Source: an uncultured Lachnospiraceae bacterium (lineage in GTDB: Bacteria; Bacillota; Clostridia; Lachnospirales; Lachnospiraceae). Taken from it: a stretch of DNA of 64,000 bases. Both the position numbers and the translations under genes were made by a program. Shown here piece after piece: positions 1-7,969 of this stretch. The DNA is taken from the NCBI GenBank assembly GCA_905233955.1, contig CAJOFQ010000005.1:1-64000 (forward strand), in the 5' to 3' direction. Position 1 is the first letter of the stretch. Every line of letters begins with the position of its first letter. The notes below the pieces were generated by a model. It did no database searches, was not told the origin of the DNA, and worked only from the letters and a program-made list of their open reading frames with translations.

Positions 1-99
1 TCGCCGGAAGCGATGATGCTGTCTTATGATAATGATACTTCTCCTGTTGACGGAGGCAAGAGAAAAGCTGGTGAGAGTCCAATGCGGTCATACGGATGA
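1..99 (+). other. Possible C-terminal end of an open frame cut by the window edge
   Basis: A frame open from base 1 runs 32 codons to TGA at 97-99. The peptide (SPEAMMLSYDN at its start) matches no family I recognise and is too short to prove coding. If real, it is the tail of a gene in the same integrated element as the integrase downstream. From 100 to 253 I see no gene, only the hairpin described separately. Confidence 0.15.
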
Positions 100-123
100 C
101 CGATTGTGGGATATTTCGGGTTG

Positions 124-181
124 TTTCAGCCCGGAGCTATAGTACTGTTGGTATACGAAGTGCTATAGCTGCGCGCTGAAA
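124..181. other. Long two-part hairpin upstream of the excisionase-like gene
   Basis: TTTCAGC (124-130) can pair with GCTGAAA (175-181). Inside it AGCTATAGTACT pairs with AGTGCTATAGCT over 12 positions with one G-U wobble, around a 12-nt loop. No T-run follows, so it is not a simple terminator. It could be a DNA structure of the mobile element (transfer or recombinase site) or a leader RNA fold for the gene downstream; the sequence does not decide. Confidence 0.55.
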
Positions 182-253
182 TTTGGTGAAAAGGACTGTT
201 GTTCGTCTGCAGAGAATTGCGGTCCGTATTAAATGTGTGAAAGGAGAAAATGT

Positions 254-508
254 GTGTTTATGGAGGAAAGAATTAGAAATATGGTTGTGAAATCGCATGA
301 AAACATGGAAGGAAGAAGCTTCACGGCATTTCCAGATGTGTTGTTACCGTCTGATTGCATGAAACTACTTGCAGTAGGCAGGAGTACGGTTTATAGATTG
401 CTTAGAAATGGTGAGATAAAATCTATTCGTGTGGGAAAGAAGTATAGGATACCTAAAAAAAGTGTGCAAAAGTATTTAGAGTCATGCTATAATTGTTCAA
501 GTAATTGA
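254..508 (+). CDS. Excisionase-family helix-turn-helix DNA-binding protein
   Basis: A small protein with one MerR/excisionase-type winged helix. The segment from LLPSDCMKLLAVGRSTVYRL through GEIKSIRVGKKYRIPKKSV matches the usual pattern: a helix-turn-helix recognition helix, then a basic wing (RVGKKYRIP). Such proteins bend DNA at attachment sites and steer an integrase towards excision. The frame is open from an ATG at 233, but AAGGAG at 241-246 sits 7 nt before an in-frame GTG at 254, so GTG 254 is preferred; an ATG at 260 is also possible. It lies 37 bp before a tyrosine integrase, the usual xis-int order of integrative elements. A plain transcriptional repressor is the alternative. Confidence 0.8.
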   Translation: MFMEERIRNMVVKSHENMEGRSFTAFPDVLLPSDCMKLLAVGRSTVYRLLRNGEIKSIRVGKKYRIPKKSVQKYLESCYNCSSN

Positions 509-545
509 TAACTCATGTCCGGCGCTGAGAAAGGAGTGTTGGATA

Positions 546-1751
546 ATGAATAAATGTCAATCGGGCAGAGTTATTAAGAAAACAATTAAAGGCAAGGAGT
601 ACTTTTTCATCCGTCTTAATCTAGTTGATGATGAGAAAGAGGGAAAAAGTAGGTATTCAACAAAGGATATCCGTACAAACATACCTGTGAGTATCAGAAA
701 TAAGAGTAAAGCGAATGCATTATTAGAAGAATATATATCTGAGTACAGCGGTGATGTGGATAGGATGCCTGTTGAAAAGTATATTTCCCAATGGTTAGAG
801 AATAAGAAGCCTGCTATAGAGGAAACAACTTATCAGAATTATAGGTACAGAGTTAAGATTATTGCGGATTATTTTTTAGATCATCCAATTATTCTTGCAA
901 AATTAAAGCCGGAGGACATAAGGGATTTCTACTATTATATGCTCACAACTGAATACACTGTGGGTAGAGGTGAGAAAAGAAGCTATTCAAATACAACTAT
1001 CAAAGATGTTTCTGTTGTACTGAGAATGAGTCTTGAAGATGCAGTTATATGGGGATACATAAATGCTTCACCAGCTGCAAAGATTAAGGCTCCGAAGCGC
1101 ACGCAGGATATTCGGAGAAAGGCTTATATTGCTGCTGACGAAGTTGATGTTTTTTTATCAGCGATAAGTGGACACAGGCTTGAGGTTGTGTTCATATTAG
1201 CTCTCTATTATGGCTTGCGTAGAGAAGAAATCCTTGGTATAAAGTGGAAGGCTATTCGAGACAATAAGCTTCATATTGAACATACAGTTACGATCACTGA
1301 TCGGTTAATTTCAAAGGATAGAACGAAAACTGCAGAAAGCTGTCGGCAATATCCGATTCTTCCGGTAATAAGTGAAAAGCTGGATATTATTAGAGAAAAT
1401 CAGAAAAAGAATCGTAGTATGATGGGTGATCAATATGAGGAATCAGATTATGTTTTTACATGGGAAGATGGTCGTTTGTATAGTCCGGACTATGTAACTA
1501 AGTCTTTCAAAAAGCTTGTTCGCAGGGATGACAGGTTGGATAATGCATTAACCTTGCATAGTCTTAGAGCCTCATGTGTCAGTATTTTGGTTCATAGTGG
1601 CATGGATATAAAGGATGTTCAGATGTGGGTAGGGCACAAGGATATACAAACCACATTAAATGTCTATGCAATGACCAATGCCAGGCAGCAGCTCAAGGTT
1701 GCAAATGCTATGGCAGATGTTATGTTTAAGGCTGGAAACGGCAATTCGTGA
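546..1751 (+). CDS. int: Tyrosine recombinase / site-specific integrase
   Basis: A 401-residue phage/ICE-type integrase. It has an N-terminal arm-binding region (about 1-70), a SAM-like core-binding domain (about 72-185) and a C-terminal catalytic domain. Catalytic residues are visible: Arg225 in GLRREE, His338 and Arg341 in HSLRAS, His364 in VGHKD and the nucleophile Tyr374 in NVYAM. HSLRAS replaces the commoner HxLRHT but keeps the essential His and Arg. The start follows AAAGGAG. The gene ends 83 bp from the 3' end of a tRNA-Thr gene, the usual position for an integrase that recombines at the tRNA 3' end, so the element extends left beyond the window. All catalytic residues are intact, so it is probably active. 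Confidence 0.93.
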   Translation: MNKCQSGRVIKKTIKGKEYFFIRLNLVDDEKEGKSRYSTKDIRTNIPVSIRNKSKANALLEEYISEYSGDVDRMPVEKYISQWLENKKPAIEETTYQNYRYRVKIIADYFLDHPIILAKLKPEDIRDFYYYMLTTEYTVGRGEKRSYSNTTIKDVSVVLRMSLEDAVIWGYINASPAAKIKAPKRTQDIRRKAYIAADEVDVFLSAISGHRLEVVFILALYYGLRREEILGIKWKAIRDNKLHIEHTVTITDRLISKDRTKTAESCRQYPILPVISEKLDIIRENQKKNRSMMGDQYEESDYVFTWEDGRLYSPDYVTKSFKKLVRRDDRLDNALTLHSLRASCVSILVHSGMDIKDVQMWVGHKDIQTTLNVYAMTNARQQLKVANAMADVMFKAGNGNS

Positions 1752-1765
1752 AAAATTCGTGAAAA
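1743..1765 (+). repeat. Tandem AATTCGTGAAAA repeat at the end of int
   Basis: Two copies of AATTCGTGAAAA, 11 bp apart, span the integrase stop codon. Short direct repeats between int and the tRNA attachment site are typical arm-type integrase binding sites, so that role is inferred from position only. Confidence 0.5.
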
Positions 1766-1793
1766 AACAGCAATGCGTAAGGGTGTGGACGAA

Positions 1794-1829
1794 TAAAAAA
1801 ACACAAACCCCTGAAAACAAGGGCTTGTG
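1794..1829 (-). terminator. Rho-independent terminator of tRNA-Thr
   Basis: Read on the minus strand, CACAAGCCCTTG pairs with CAGGGGTTTGTG across a TTTT loop with two wobble pairs, followed by a seven-T run. It lies just after the tRNA 3' end. Confidence 0.8.
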
Positions 1830-1833
1830 GAAC

Positions 1834-1906
1834 AGCTTCGCATCCGACTCGAACGGACGACCCCTTCATTACGAGTGAAGTGCTCTACCAACTGAGCTAG
1901 CGAAGC
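1834..1906 (-). tRNA. tRNA-Thr (anticodon CGT)
   Basis: The minus strand folds into a full cloverleaf. The acceptor stem is GCTTCGC/GCGAAGC, the D arm GCTCAGTTGGTAGAGC, the anticodon stem CTTCA/TGAAG with loop CTCGTAA (anticodon CGT, reading ACG), and the T loop TTCGAGT. CCA is not encoded. The 3' end of the gene faces the integrase, which makes it the likely attachment site of the element to the left; the gene itself is intact. Confidence 0.96.
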
Positions 1907-1939
1907 TTGTGTTGTCAAAAGATAAAAACAACGACAACT

Positions 1940-1968
1940 ATTATATACGCACATGGACGCAATTGCAA
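1940..1968 (-). promoter_or_regulatory. Promoter of tRNA-Thr
   Basis: On the minus strand TTGCAA, a 17-bp spacer and a perfect TATAAT lie about 35 bp before the mature tRNA 5' end. Confidence 0.75.
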
Positions 1969-2028
1969 TATTTTTTTGATGATTTTGAATTTGTTGAATT
2001 TGTACGGTGCAGATTTTGGGAAGATAGT

Positions 2029-2577
2029 ATGAGAATTGGAACTGGTTATGATGTACATCGTCTGGTCGAAGGACGGCAATTGATACTGGGTGGTGTGAAG
2101 ATAGAACATAATTTAGGATTATTGGGACATTCGGATGCTGATGTGCTTACTCATGCGATAATGGACGCTTTGCTTGGGGCAGCAGGATTAGGCGATATAG
2201 GCATTCATTTTCCTGATACTGATGACAGGTATAAGGGGATATCATCTCTTAAGCTGCTGAAGGAAGTTATAAGCAAGCTGCTGGATGAAGGATATGTAGT
2301 TGGTAATGTGGATGCAACTTTAATAGCACAGAAGCCCAAGCTTGCCGAATTTATCCCAATGATGAAAAAAAACTTGAGTGAGGCTTTAAATACAGATATA
2401 TCCCGTGTTAATATAAAAGCCACAACAGAGGAAGGCTTGGGATTTACCGGGCATGAGGAAGGAATAAGTGCACAGGCAGTCTGTTTGCTGGAATCAATTT
2501 ACGATTCTTCCAGTGTAGTTTATGATTCGCAGAGTGCTTGTAATGGATGTCAGGGATGTAGGAGAATAATACAATGA
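2029..2577 (+). CDS. ispF: 2-C-methyl-D-erythritol 2,4-cyclodiphosphate synthase with a cysteine-rich tail
   Basis: IspF of the non-mevalonate isoprenoid pathway: it converts CDP-methylerythritol 2-phosphate into the cyclic diphosphate and releases CMP. The start is [12 protein letters not shown], the invariant family N terminus, although the frame is open further upstream. Metal ligands are seen in GYDVHR (Asp8, His10) and in the [11 protein letters not shown] segment. The fold ends around residue 156 (QAVCLLES), the usual IspF length. Here about 26 more residues follow, ending in CNGCQGCRR, a CxxCxxC motif that I do not associate with the family. The gene overlaps cysS by 4 bp, so the two are translationally coupled. 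Confidence 0.95.
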   Translation: MRIGTGYDVHRLVEGRQLILGGVKIEHNLGLLGHSDADVLTHAIMDALLGAAGLGDIGIHFPDTDDRYKGISSLKLLKEVISKLLDEGYVVGNVDATLIAQKPKLAEFIPMMKKNLSEALNTDISRVNIKATTEEGLGFTGHEEGISAQAVCLLESIYDSSSVVYDSQSACNGCQGCRRIIQ

Positions 2578-3977
2578 AGATATATAATACTTTATCCAGA
2601 AAAAAAGAAGATTTTATACCGATAGAAGACAACAGAGTAAAAATGTATGTCTGTGGTCCTACAGTATATGACTATATTCATATTGGGAATGCCAGACCGA
2701 TGATTATTTTCGATGTTGTAAGAAGATATTTCATGTACAAAGGTTATGATGTGACCTATGTTTCAAATTTTACGGACATAGATGATAAAATCATAAATCG
2801 TGCCTTTGAAGAGGGAGTTGATGCAAAGGATATTGCAGAGCGCTTTATTGATGAATGCAGGCAGGACATGGAAGGACTTAACATATTAGAGGCCAGCATC
2901 AATCCAAAGGCGACAGAAGAAATAGATGGAATGATTGATATGATAGCGACCCTTATCGACAAAGGTAACGCATATGTTACTGAGGATGGGACGGTGTATT
3001 ATCGTACCAGAAGCTTTAAGGATTATGGCAAGCTTTCCAATAAAAACATTGATGATCTGGAGGCTGGACATCGTACGATCCAGGTTACGGGTGATCTAAA
3101 AGAAGATCCTTTGGATTTTGTTTTATGGAAGCCTATGAAGGAGGGGGAACCCTTCTGGGAATCTCCCTGGGGAAAGGGTCGTCCCGGATGGCATATTGAA
3201 TGTTCAGTAATGTCCAAAGAATACCTTGGCAACAGAATTGATATTCACGCGGGGGGAGAGGATTTGATATTCCCTCATCATGAGAATGAAATTGCTCAGA
3301 GCGAGGCTGCAAATGGAGAACCATTTGCAAATTACTGGATGCATAATGCGTTTTTGAATATCGATCACAAAAAAATGTCAAAGTCGCTTGGTAATTTTTT
3401 TACAGTCAGGGAAATATCTGAGAAATATGATCTTCAGGTTTTGAGATTTTTCATGCTGTCAGCCCATTATCGCAGTCCGTTGAATTTTTCTGATGACCTT
3501 ATGGAATCAGCCAGGGCGGGATTGGAGAGGATAACTACCTGCGCAGATAAGCTGGAATTTCTCAGTGACAATTCACACAACCCTAAGCTGACCGAAGATG
3601 AAAAAGAATTATTAGAGCAGGCCGGGGGATTTACTAAAAAGTTTGAAGAAGCCATGGAGGATGATTTTAATACTTCGGATGCCATAGCAGCAATTTTTGA
3701 GTTGGTGCGTTTTTGTAATTCCAACACATCAAATGCATCAAAAGCTTTTGTGCAAGGGTTGTATGATCAGTTATCAATGCTTTGCGATATAATGGGTATA
3801 ACATTAAAAAAAGAGAAGGAAATTTTAGACAAGGAAATCGAAGATTATATCGCCAGAAGGCAGGAGGCCAGAAAAGCGAAGGATTATGCATTAGCTGATC
3901 AGATCCGCGACGAGCTTCTTAGCAGGGGTATTCAGTTAAAAGATACAAGAGAGGGTGTTTTGTGGACGAGAGTTTGA
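2574..3977 (+). CDS. cysS: Cysteinyl-tRNA synthetase
   Basis: Class I aminoacyl-tRNA synthetase that charges tRNA-Cys. The HIGH signature appears as HIGN (36-39) just after zinc ligand Cys27 in [15 protein letters not shown] is at 267-271. Further zinc-site residues are in WHIECSVMS and [14 protein letters not shown]. The length of 467 residues is normal. The start overlaps the ispF stop (ATGA) and the end overlaps the mrnC start, placing it inside one polycistron. The cysS-mrnC-rlmB order is widely conserved in Firmicutes. Confidence 0.97.
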   Translation: MKIYNTLSRKKEDFIPIEDNRVKMYVCGPTVYDYIHIGNARPMIIFDVVRRYFMYKGYDVTYVSNFTDIDDKIINRAFEEGVDAKDIAERFIDECRQDMEGLNILEASINPKATEEIDGMIDMIATLIDKGNAYVTEDGTVYYRTRSFKDYGKLSNKNIDDLEAGHRTIQVTGDLKEDPLDFVLWKPMKEGEPFWESPWGKGRPGWHIECSVMSKEYLGNRIDIHAGGEDLIFPHHENEIAQSEAANGEPFANYWMHNAFLNIDHKKMSKSLGNFFTVREISEKYDLQVLRFFMLSAHYRSPLNFSDDLMESARAGLERITTCADKLEFLSDNSHNPKLTEDEKELLEQAGGFTKKFEEAMEDDFNTSDAIAAIFELVRFCNSNTSNASKAFVQGLYDQLSMLCDIMGITLKKEKEILDKEIEDYIARRQEARKAKDYALADQIRDELLSRGIQLKDTREGVLWTRV

Positions 3978-4387
3978 TTTCACAAATTTGTAAAAGATTT
4001 TCCATAGAAAATACTACTGCTTCAATGCTTTCACCGCTGACATTAGCATATATTGGAGATGCGGTATTTGAGCTTGTGATTCGGTCTGTTGCTGTTAGTA
4101 CTATGAATACATCGGCAAATGAATTGCACAAATATACAAGCAGTATTGTTAAGGCCTCAACTCAGGCAGAATTTGTAGACAGAATAAAAAACCTTCTTAC
4201 GGAAGATGAGAGAAATATTTTAAAAAGAGGTCGGAATGCCAAAAGCCATTCTACTGCTAAAAATTCCACTATGCATGATTACCGCAGGGCTACAGGTCTT
4301 GAGGCGCTTATAGGATATTTGTATTTAAACGGGCAGATGGATCGCCTGATAGAGCTGATATATGAGGGAATGAAAGAGGATTTATAG
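3962..4387 (+). CDS. mrnC: Mini-ribonuclease III
   Basis: A 141-residue RNase III catalytic domain with no double-stranded RNA-binding domain. This is the hallmark of Mini-III, which matures 23S rRNA in Bacillus. The signature LAYIGDAVFELVIR (about 28-41) carries the acidic metal ligands, and the C-terminal helix has YRRATGLEALIGYLYL with the second acidic site. GTG is the probable start, inside the end of cysS (16-bp overlap). It is followed without a gap by the methyltransferase rlmB, fitting a joint role in 23S rRNA processing. Confidence 0.93.
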   Translation: MDESLISQICKRFSIENTTASMLSPLTLAYIGDAVFELVIRSVAVSTMNTSANELHKYTSSIVKASTQAEFVDRIKNLLTEDERNILKRGRNAKSHSTAKNSTMHDYRRATGLEALIGYLYLNGQMDRLIELIYEGMKEDL

Positions 4388-5137
4388 ATGCGCGAGTCAG
4401 ATTCTATAAGAGAGGGCAGGAATGTAGTTCTTGAAGCATTACGGCAGCAGATCCCTGTAGACAGATTATTTGTTCAGGAGGGCAGGCTGTCTGGCAACCT
4501 GGAAACAGTAGTCAGGGAAGCAAAAAAACAAAAGATTGATATTAAGTTTGTTTCAAAGGACAGGCTGGATGGTATTTCTGAAACAGGTAAGCATCAGGGA
4601 GTAATTGCCTATATATCCCAGTGGCAATACAGCCAATTATCAGATGTATTGAATAATGCATCAGAAAAAAATGAAGATCCATTTTTATTTGTTTTGGACG
4701 GAATAACCGATCCCCATAATCTGGGGGCGATAATCAGAACGGCGAATACAGTAGGGGCACACGGAGTTATTATAAAAAAACACGGTGCGGCAGGGCTTAC
4801 CTCTGCGTGTGCAAAGTCATCTGCAGGTGCTATATTCTACACCCCGGTGGTAAGGGTTACCAATATTTCAAAAACCATAGAAGAACTAAAAAAACATGGA
4901 TTGTGGTTTGTGTGTGCTGACATGGATGGTTGCTCATACTATGATCTTGATCTTACAGGACCGCTTGCAATCGTGATAGGAGATGAGGGCAAGGGTATTT
5001 CAGACCTTGTGAAAAAGAAATGTGATTATGTAGCGTCTATACCTGTAAGGGGTGAGATTGAATCGTTAAATGCATCTGTAGCTGCGGGTGTCATGTCATA
5101 TGAAGTCTTAAGACAGAGGAATGCAGCAATTGTCTGA
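4388..5137 (+). CDS. rlmB: 23S rRNA (guanosine-2'-O-)-methyltransferase, RlmB family
   Basis: SpoU-family knotted methyltransferase of 249 residues. The N-terminal substrate-binding domain (REGRNVVLEAL) is followed by the three SpoU motifs: FVLDGITDPHNLGAIIRTA, AIVIGDEGKGIS and IPVRGEIESLNASVAAGV. The ATG directly abuts the mrnC stop. RlmB methylates G2251 in the 23S peptidyl transferase region. The closest family members are RlmB/TrmH-like, and the exact target base is inferred from family and from the cysS-mrnC context. Confidence 0.93.
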   Translation: MRESDSIREGRNVVLEALRQQIPVDRLFVQEGRLSGNLETVVREAKKQKIDIKFVSKDRLDGISETGKHQGVIAYISQWQYSQLSDVLNNASEKNEDPFLFVLDGITDPHNLGAIIRTANTVGAHGVIIKKHGAAGLTSACAKSSAGAIFYTPVVRVTNISKTIEELKKHGLWFVCADMDGCSYYDLDLTGPLAIVIGDEGKGISDLVKKKCDYVASIPVRGEIESLNASVAAGVMSYEVLRQRNAAIV

Positions 5138-6245
5138 AAATAATATAATATCCGGCAGAGGAAAAAAAGTAATAGTAGGGATGTCAGGAGGGGTAGATTC
5201 ATCAGTTTGTGTATACCTTCTGAAGGAACAGGGCTACGAGGTTACAGGTGTGTCGCTTCGTTTGTGGGAGGATAATGACGAGGTTTGTAACAGAGCAGGA
5301 CATGTTGGATGCTGCGGAGCTTCAGCAATGGAAGATGCCAGAAGAATATGTGCTTTCCTTTCGATCCCCTTTTATACTTTACCTGTTCAGGATTTGTTCC
5401 GGGAAAAAGTAGTAGATTATTTTTGCAATTCATACATTAATGGCAGGACACCTAATCCTTGCATAGTCTGTAATAAGCTGTTCAAATGGGGTGTGATGCG
5501 CACAAAAGCACAAAGTATGGGCGCAGATTATATAGCCACCGGTCACTACGCTATAATAAAAAGGACGGATTGTGGCCGTTATACGATAAAAAGAGCTGTT
5601 GATGACATAAAAGACCAGTCATATTTTTTGTATAGTCTAACGCAGGATGATTTGGAGCATACTCTGTTTCCATTGGGTACTTTTAACAAGGACAGGGTAA
5701 GAGACATAGCAAAAAAAGCGTCCCTTCCGGTTTACGACAAAAAGGACAGTCAGGATATATGTTTTGTGCCGGATGGGGATTACAGAGCTTTTTTAAAAAG
5801 GCAGCTAAGTGAGGATGAGCTTTCCAAACCTGGAGATTTTGTAGCGGATGACGGGACTGTAGTGGGAAAGCATCAGGGAGTTTGCTTTTATACAATAGGC
5901 CAGAGAAAGGGATTAGGCCTGGCGTTGGGTAAGCCTGTGTTTGTTAATTCTATTGATGCGGATAATAATACCATTCATGTGGGAGACGACGAGTCCTGTT
6001 ACACTTCTTTATTATTTGCTAATAATATCTGCCATATGGGTCATAGAAGGCTTGATGAAAACGCTTCATATTTTGCTAAAATAAGGTACCGTGATTCGGG
6101 TGCGTATTGTCAGGTTAGTTATACCGGAGCAGAAGGGGACAGAATACGGGTGTGTTTTGACAAACCGGTTCGTGCGGTTACTCCGGGTCAGGCGATAGTA
6201 CTTTATGAAGATGATTGCATTGCTGCAGGCGGAATTATAGAGTAG
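5121..6245 (+). CDS. mnmA: tRNA-specific 2-thiouridylase
   Basis: ATP-dependent enzyme that puts sulfur on U34 of tRNA-Lys, -Glu and -Gln, using sulfur from a cysteine desulfurase. The PP-loop SGGVDSS is at residues 22-28. The catalytic pair is visible: Cys117 in PCIVCNK and Cys214 in SQDICFVPDGDY. TGHYA and DQSYFLYSL are family signatures. It starts 17 bp inside rlmB after AGAGGA. The roughly 16-residue N-terminal extension before the usual start makes a later start conceivable, but I see none with a better site. This is the last gene of the ispF operon. Confidence 0.96.
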   Translation: MQQLSENNIISGRGKKVIVGMSGGVDSSVCVYLLKEQGYEVTGVSLRLWEDNDEVCNRAGHVGCCGASAMEDARRICAFLSIPFYTLPVQDLFREKVVDYFCNSYINGRTPNPCIVCNKLFKWGVMRTKAQSMGADYIATGHYAIIKRTDCGRYTIKRAVDDIKDQSYFLYSLTQDDLEHTLFPLGTFNKDRVRDIAKKASLPVYDKKDSQDICFVPDGDYRAFLKRQLSEDELSKPGDFVADDGTVVGKHQGVCFYTIGQRKGLGLALGKPVFVNSIDADNNTIHVGDDESCYTSLLFANNICHMGHRRLDENASYFAKIRYRDSGAYCQVSYTGAEGDRIRVCFDKPVRAVTPGQAIVLYEDDCIAAGGIIE

Positions 6246-6277
6246 AGTACCACAATAGGAATATTTGGGAGGCTTTT

Positions 6278-7807
6278 ATGATAGTAAACTTTATTGTTGC
6301 CATGCTGCCTATTATCTGGCTTATTTTTGCTCTTGCATTTTTAAAGATGAAGGGGCATATTGCCTGTGTCCTTACTCTGGTTTTTACGGTAATCCTTGGG
6401 ATTGGAGTATGGAAGATTCCAATTATATCTGCCGGAAGTGCAATTTTAGAAGGAATACTTAATGGATTGTGGCCAATATGTCTGGTGATTTTGTCAGCAT
6501 TATTCACTTATAATCTTACTGTTGAAACCAAGGCTATGGACCGCATAAAACAGATGCTGGGAAGCATTTCATCTGATTCCAGAGTTCTGGCTATTCTTAT
6601 AGGCTGGGGATTTGGCAATTTTATGGAGGGAATGGCAGGTTTTGGTACAGCAGTAGCTATTCCGGCGTCTATGATGGCAGCTGCAGGTATCAATCCATTA
6701 TCATCTGTTGTAGCTTGTCTGGTTGTGAATTCGACACCTACATGTTTTGGGTCTGTGGGAGTTCCGACCCAGACGCTTTGCTCTGTAACCGGACTTAATG
6801 ATCAAATTTTGACGGTTTCAGGCAATGCTTCCCTTCTTCAGGCATTGCTTACTTTTTTGTCTCCTTTTTTCATGGTAATTATTGTTGGCGGAGGTATCAA
6901 GGCATTAAAAGGGATGCTTCCCCTTACGGCAATTGCTTCTGTTTCTTTTCTGCTTCCACAGTATATAGTGGCATCTAATGTTGGACCGGAGCTTCCCAAC
7001 ATAATCGGATCCATAATATCTATGCTGTGCATTATAATTGCTGCAAGAATCTTTAATAAAAACGCCAATCCGGATTACGAAATAGAACAAAAGAGAGCAG
7101 CCCTTGAGATTTCTGTAAAGGAAGGGATTGTTGCATGGTCGCCTTTTATTTTGATTTTTGTTTTGCTGCTGTTCACCTCGAATTTGTTCCCTCCTATACA
7201 CGATATGCTTTCGGGGGTAAAGACTGTAGTGTCTGTTTATCAGGGCGACAACCCAGGAACACTTACATTTAACTGGCTGGGGTGCCCGGGTGTTATGATT
7301 TTTATCGCCGGGATACTGGGCGGGCTTATACAAAAAGCTTCCCCGGTTACCATGCTGGGTGTGCTTAAGAATACAGTATTTAGTTACAGAAATACTATAC
7401 TTACCATATGCTCTGTTATGTCGGTTGCGAAGATTATGGGATATAGTGGTATGACTTTGGATATAGCAGAGTTTTTAGTAGCAGCAACCGGTGCGGCATT
7501 TCCATTAATATCTCCATTGATAGGAGGGCTTGGGGGATTTGTAACAGGCTCAGGCACATCTACTTGTGTGTTATTTGGTCCACTGCAGGTGGAAACAGCA
7601 CAGTCATTGGGATTGAACCCTGAATGGATAGCTGCTGCTAATGTAGCAGGAGCTGGTATAGGCAAGATGATTTCTCCGCAGGGAATAGCCATCGGAACGG
7701 GCGCTGCAGGCCTTGCAGGGAAGGAAAGTGAAGTGTTAGGAAGGGCAGTCAGATTCTTTTTACTGTATATTGCAGTTGCAGGCCTAATATGTTTTGTGGG
7801 GGTTTAG
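6278..7807 (+). CDS. lctP: L-lactate permease (LctP/LldP family)
   Basis: Integral membrane transporter of about 509 residues with many hydrophobic segments from the first residues (MIVNFIVAMLPIIWLIF). GFGNFMEGMAGFGTAVAIPA (cut here at 20) and GGFVTGSGTSTCVLFGPLQ are signature loops of the family, which moves L-lactate or glycolate with protons. The ATG at 6278 has a clear GGGAGG 5 bp upstream. With ldh and PFOR in the same window, a role in lactate uptake or export during fermentation is plausible; the direction is not readable from sequence. It is 32 bp after mnmA and may be read from the same or its own promoter. Confidence 0.92.
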   Translation: MIVNFIVAMLPIIWLIFALAFLKMKGHIACVLTLVFTVILGIGVWKIPIISAGSAILEGILNGLWPICLVILSALFTYNLTVETKAMDRIKQMLGSISSDSRVLAILIGWGFGNFMEGMAGFGTAVAIPASMMAAAGINPLSSVVACLVVNSTPTCFGSVGVPTQTLCSVTGLNDQILTVSGNASLLQALLTFLSPFFMVIIVGGGIKALKGMLPLTAIASVSFLLPQYIVASNVGPELPNIIGSIISMLCIIIAARIFNKNANPDYEIEQKRAALEISVKEGIVAWSPFILIFVLLLFTSNLFPPIHDMLSGVKTVVSVYQGDNPGTLTFNWLGCPGVMIFIAGILGGLIQKASPVTMLGVLKNTVFSYRNTILTICSVMSVAKIMGYSGMTLDIAEFLVAATGAAFPLISPLIGGLGGFVTGSGTSTCVLFGPLQVETAQSLGLNPEWIAAANVAGAGIGKMISPQGIAIGTGAAGLAGKESEVLGRAVRFFLLYIAVAGLICFVGV

Positions 7808-7849
7808 TATATTCTAACAAAAATTATCACCAAATACATAGATTTACTA

Positions 7850-7878
7850 TTGATTTTTGATAAGAATACTTTTATTAT
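7850..7878 (+). promoter_or_regulatory. Promoter of nifJ, followed by a palindrome in the leader
   Basis: TTGATT, a 17-bp spacer and TATTAT lie 92 bp before the PFOR start. The leader holds GGTGTTATCATAACGCC (7922-7938), a near-perfect palindrome that could be an operator or an RNA hairpin. Confidence 0.65.
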
Positions 7879-7969
7879 GGAATGTATGAATCTGTTGGGG
7901 ACTGCCGGCAGACAGTATTATGGTGTTATCATAACGCCGGATTCCAAAACTTAGCTAGGAGGAGAAAGT

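Noticed and set aside
1..200. End of a group II intron or retroelement
   Set aside because: The bases before 200 do not contain a domain V-like hairpin with its AGC triad and GAAA loop; only the long hairpin at 124-181 is found.
1664..1954. Minus-strand coding frame over the integrase end and tRNA-Thr
   Set aside because: It crosses a tRNA gene and a terminator and has no ribosome site; it is a shadow frame.
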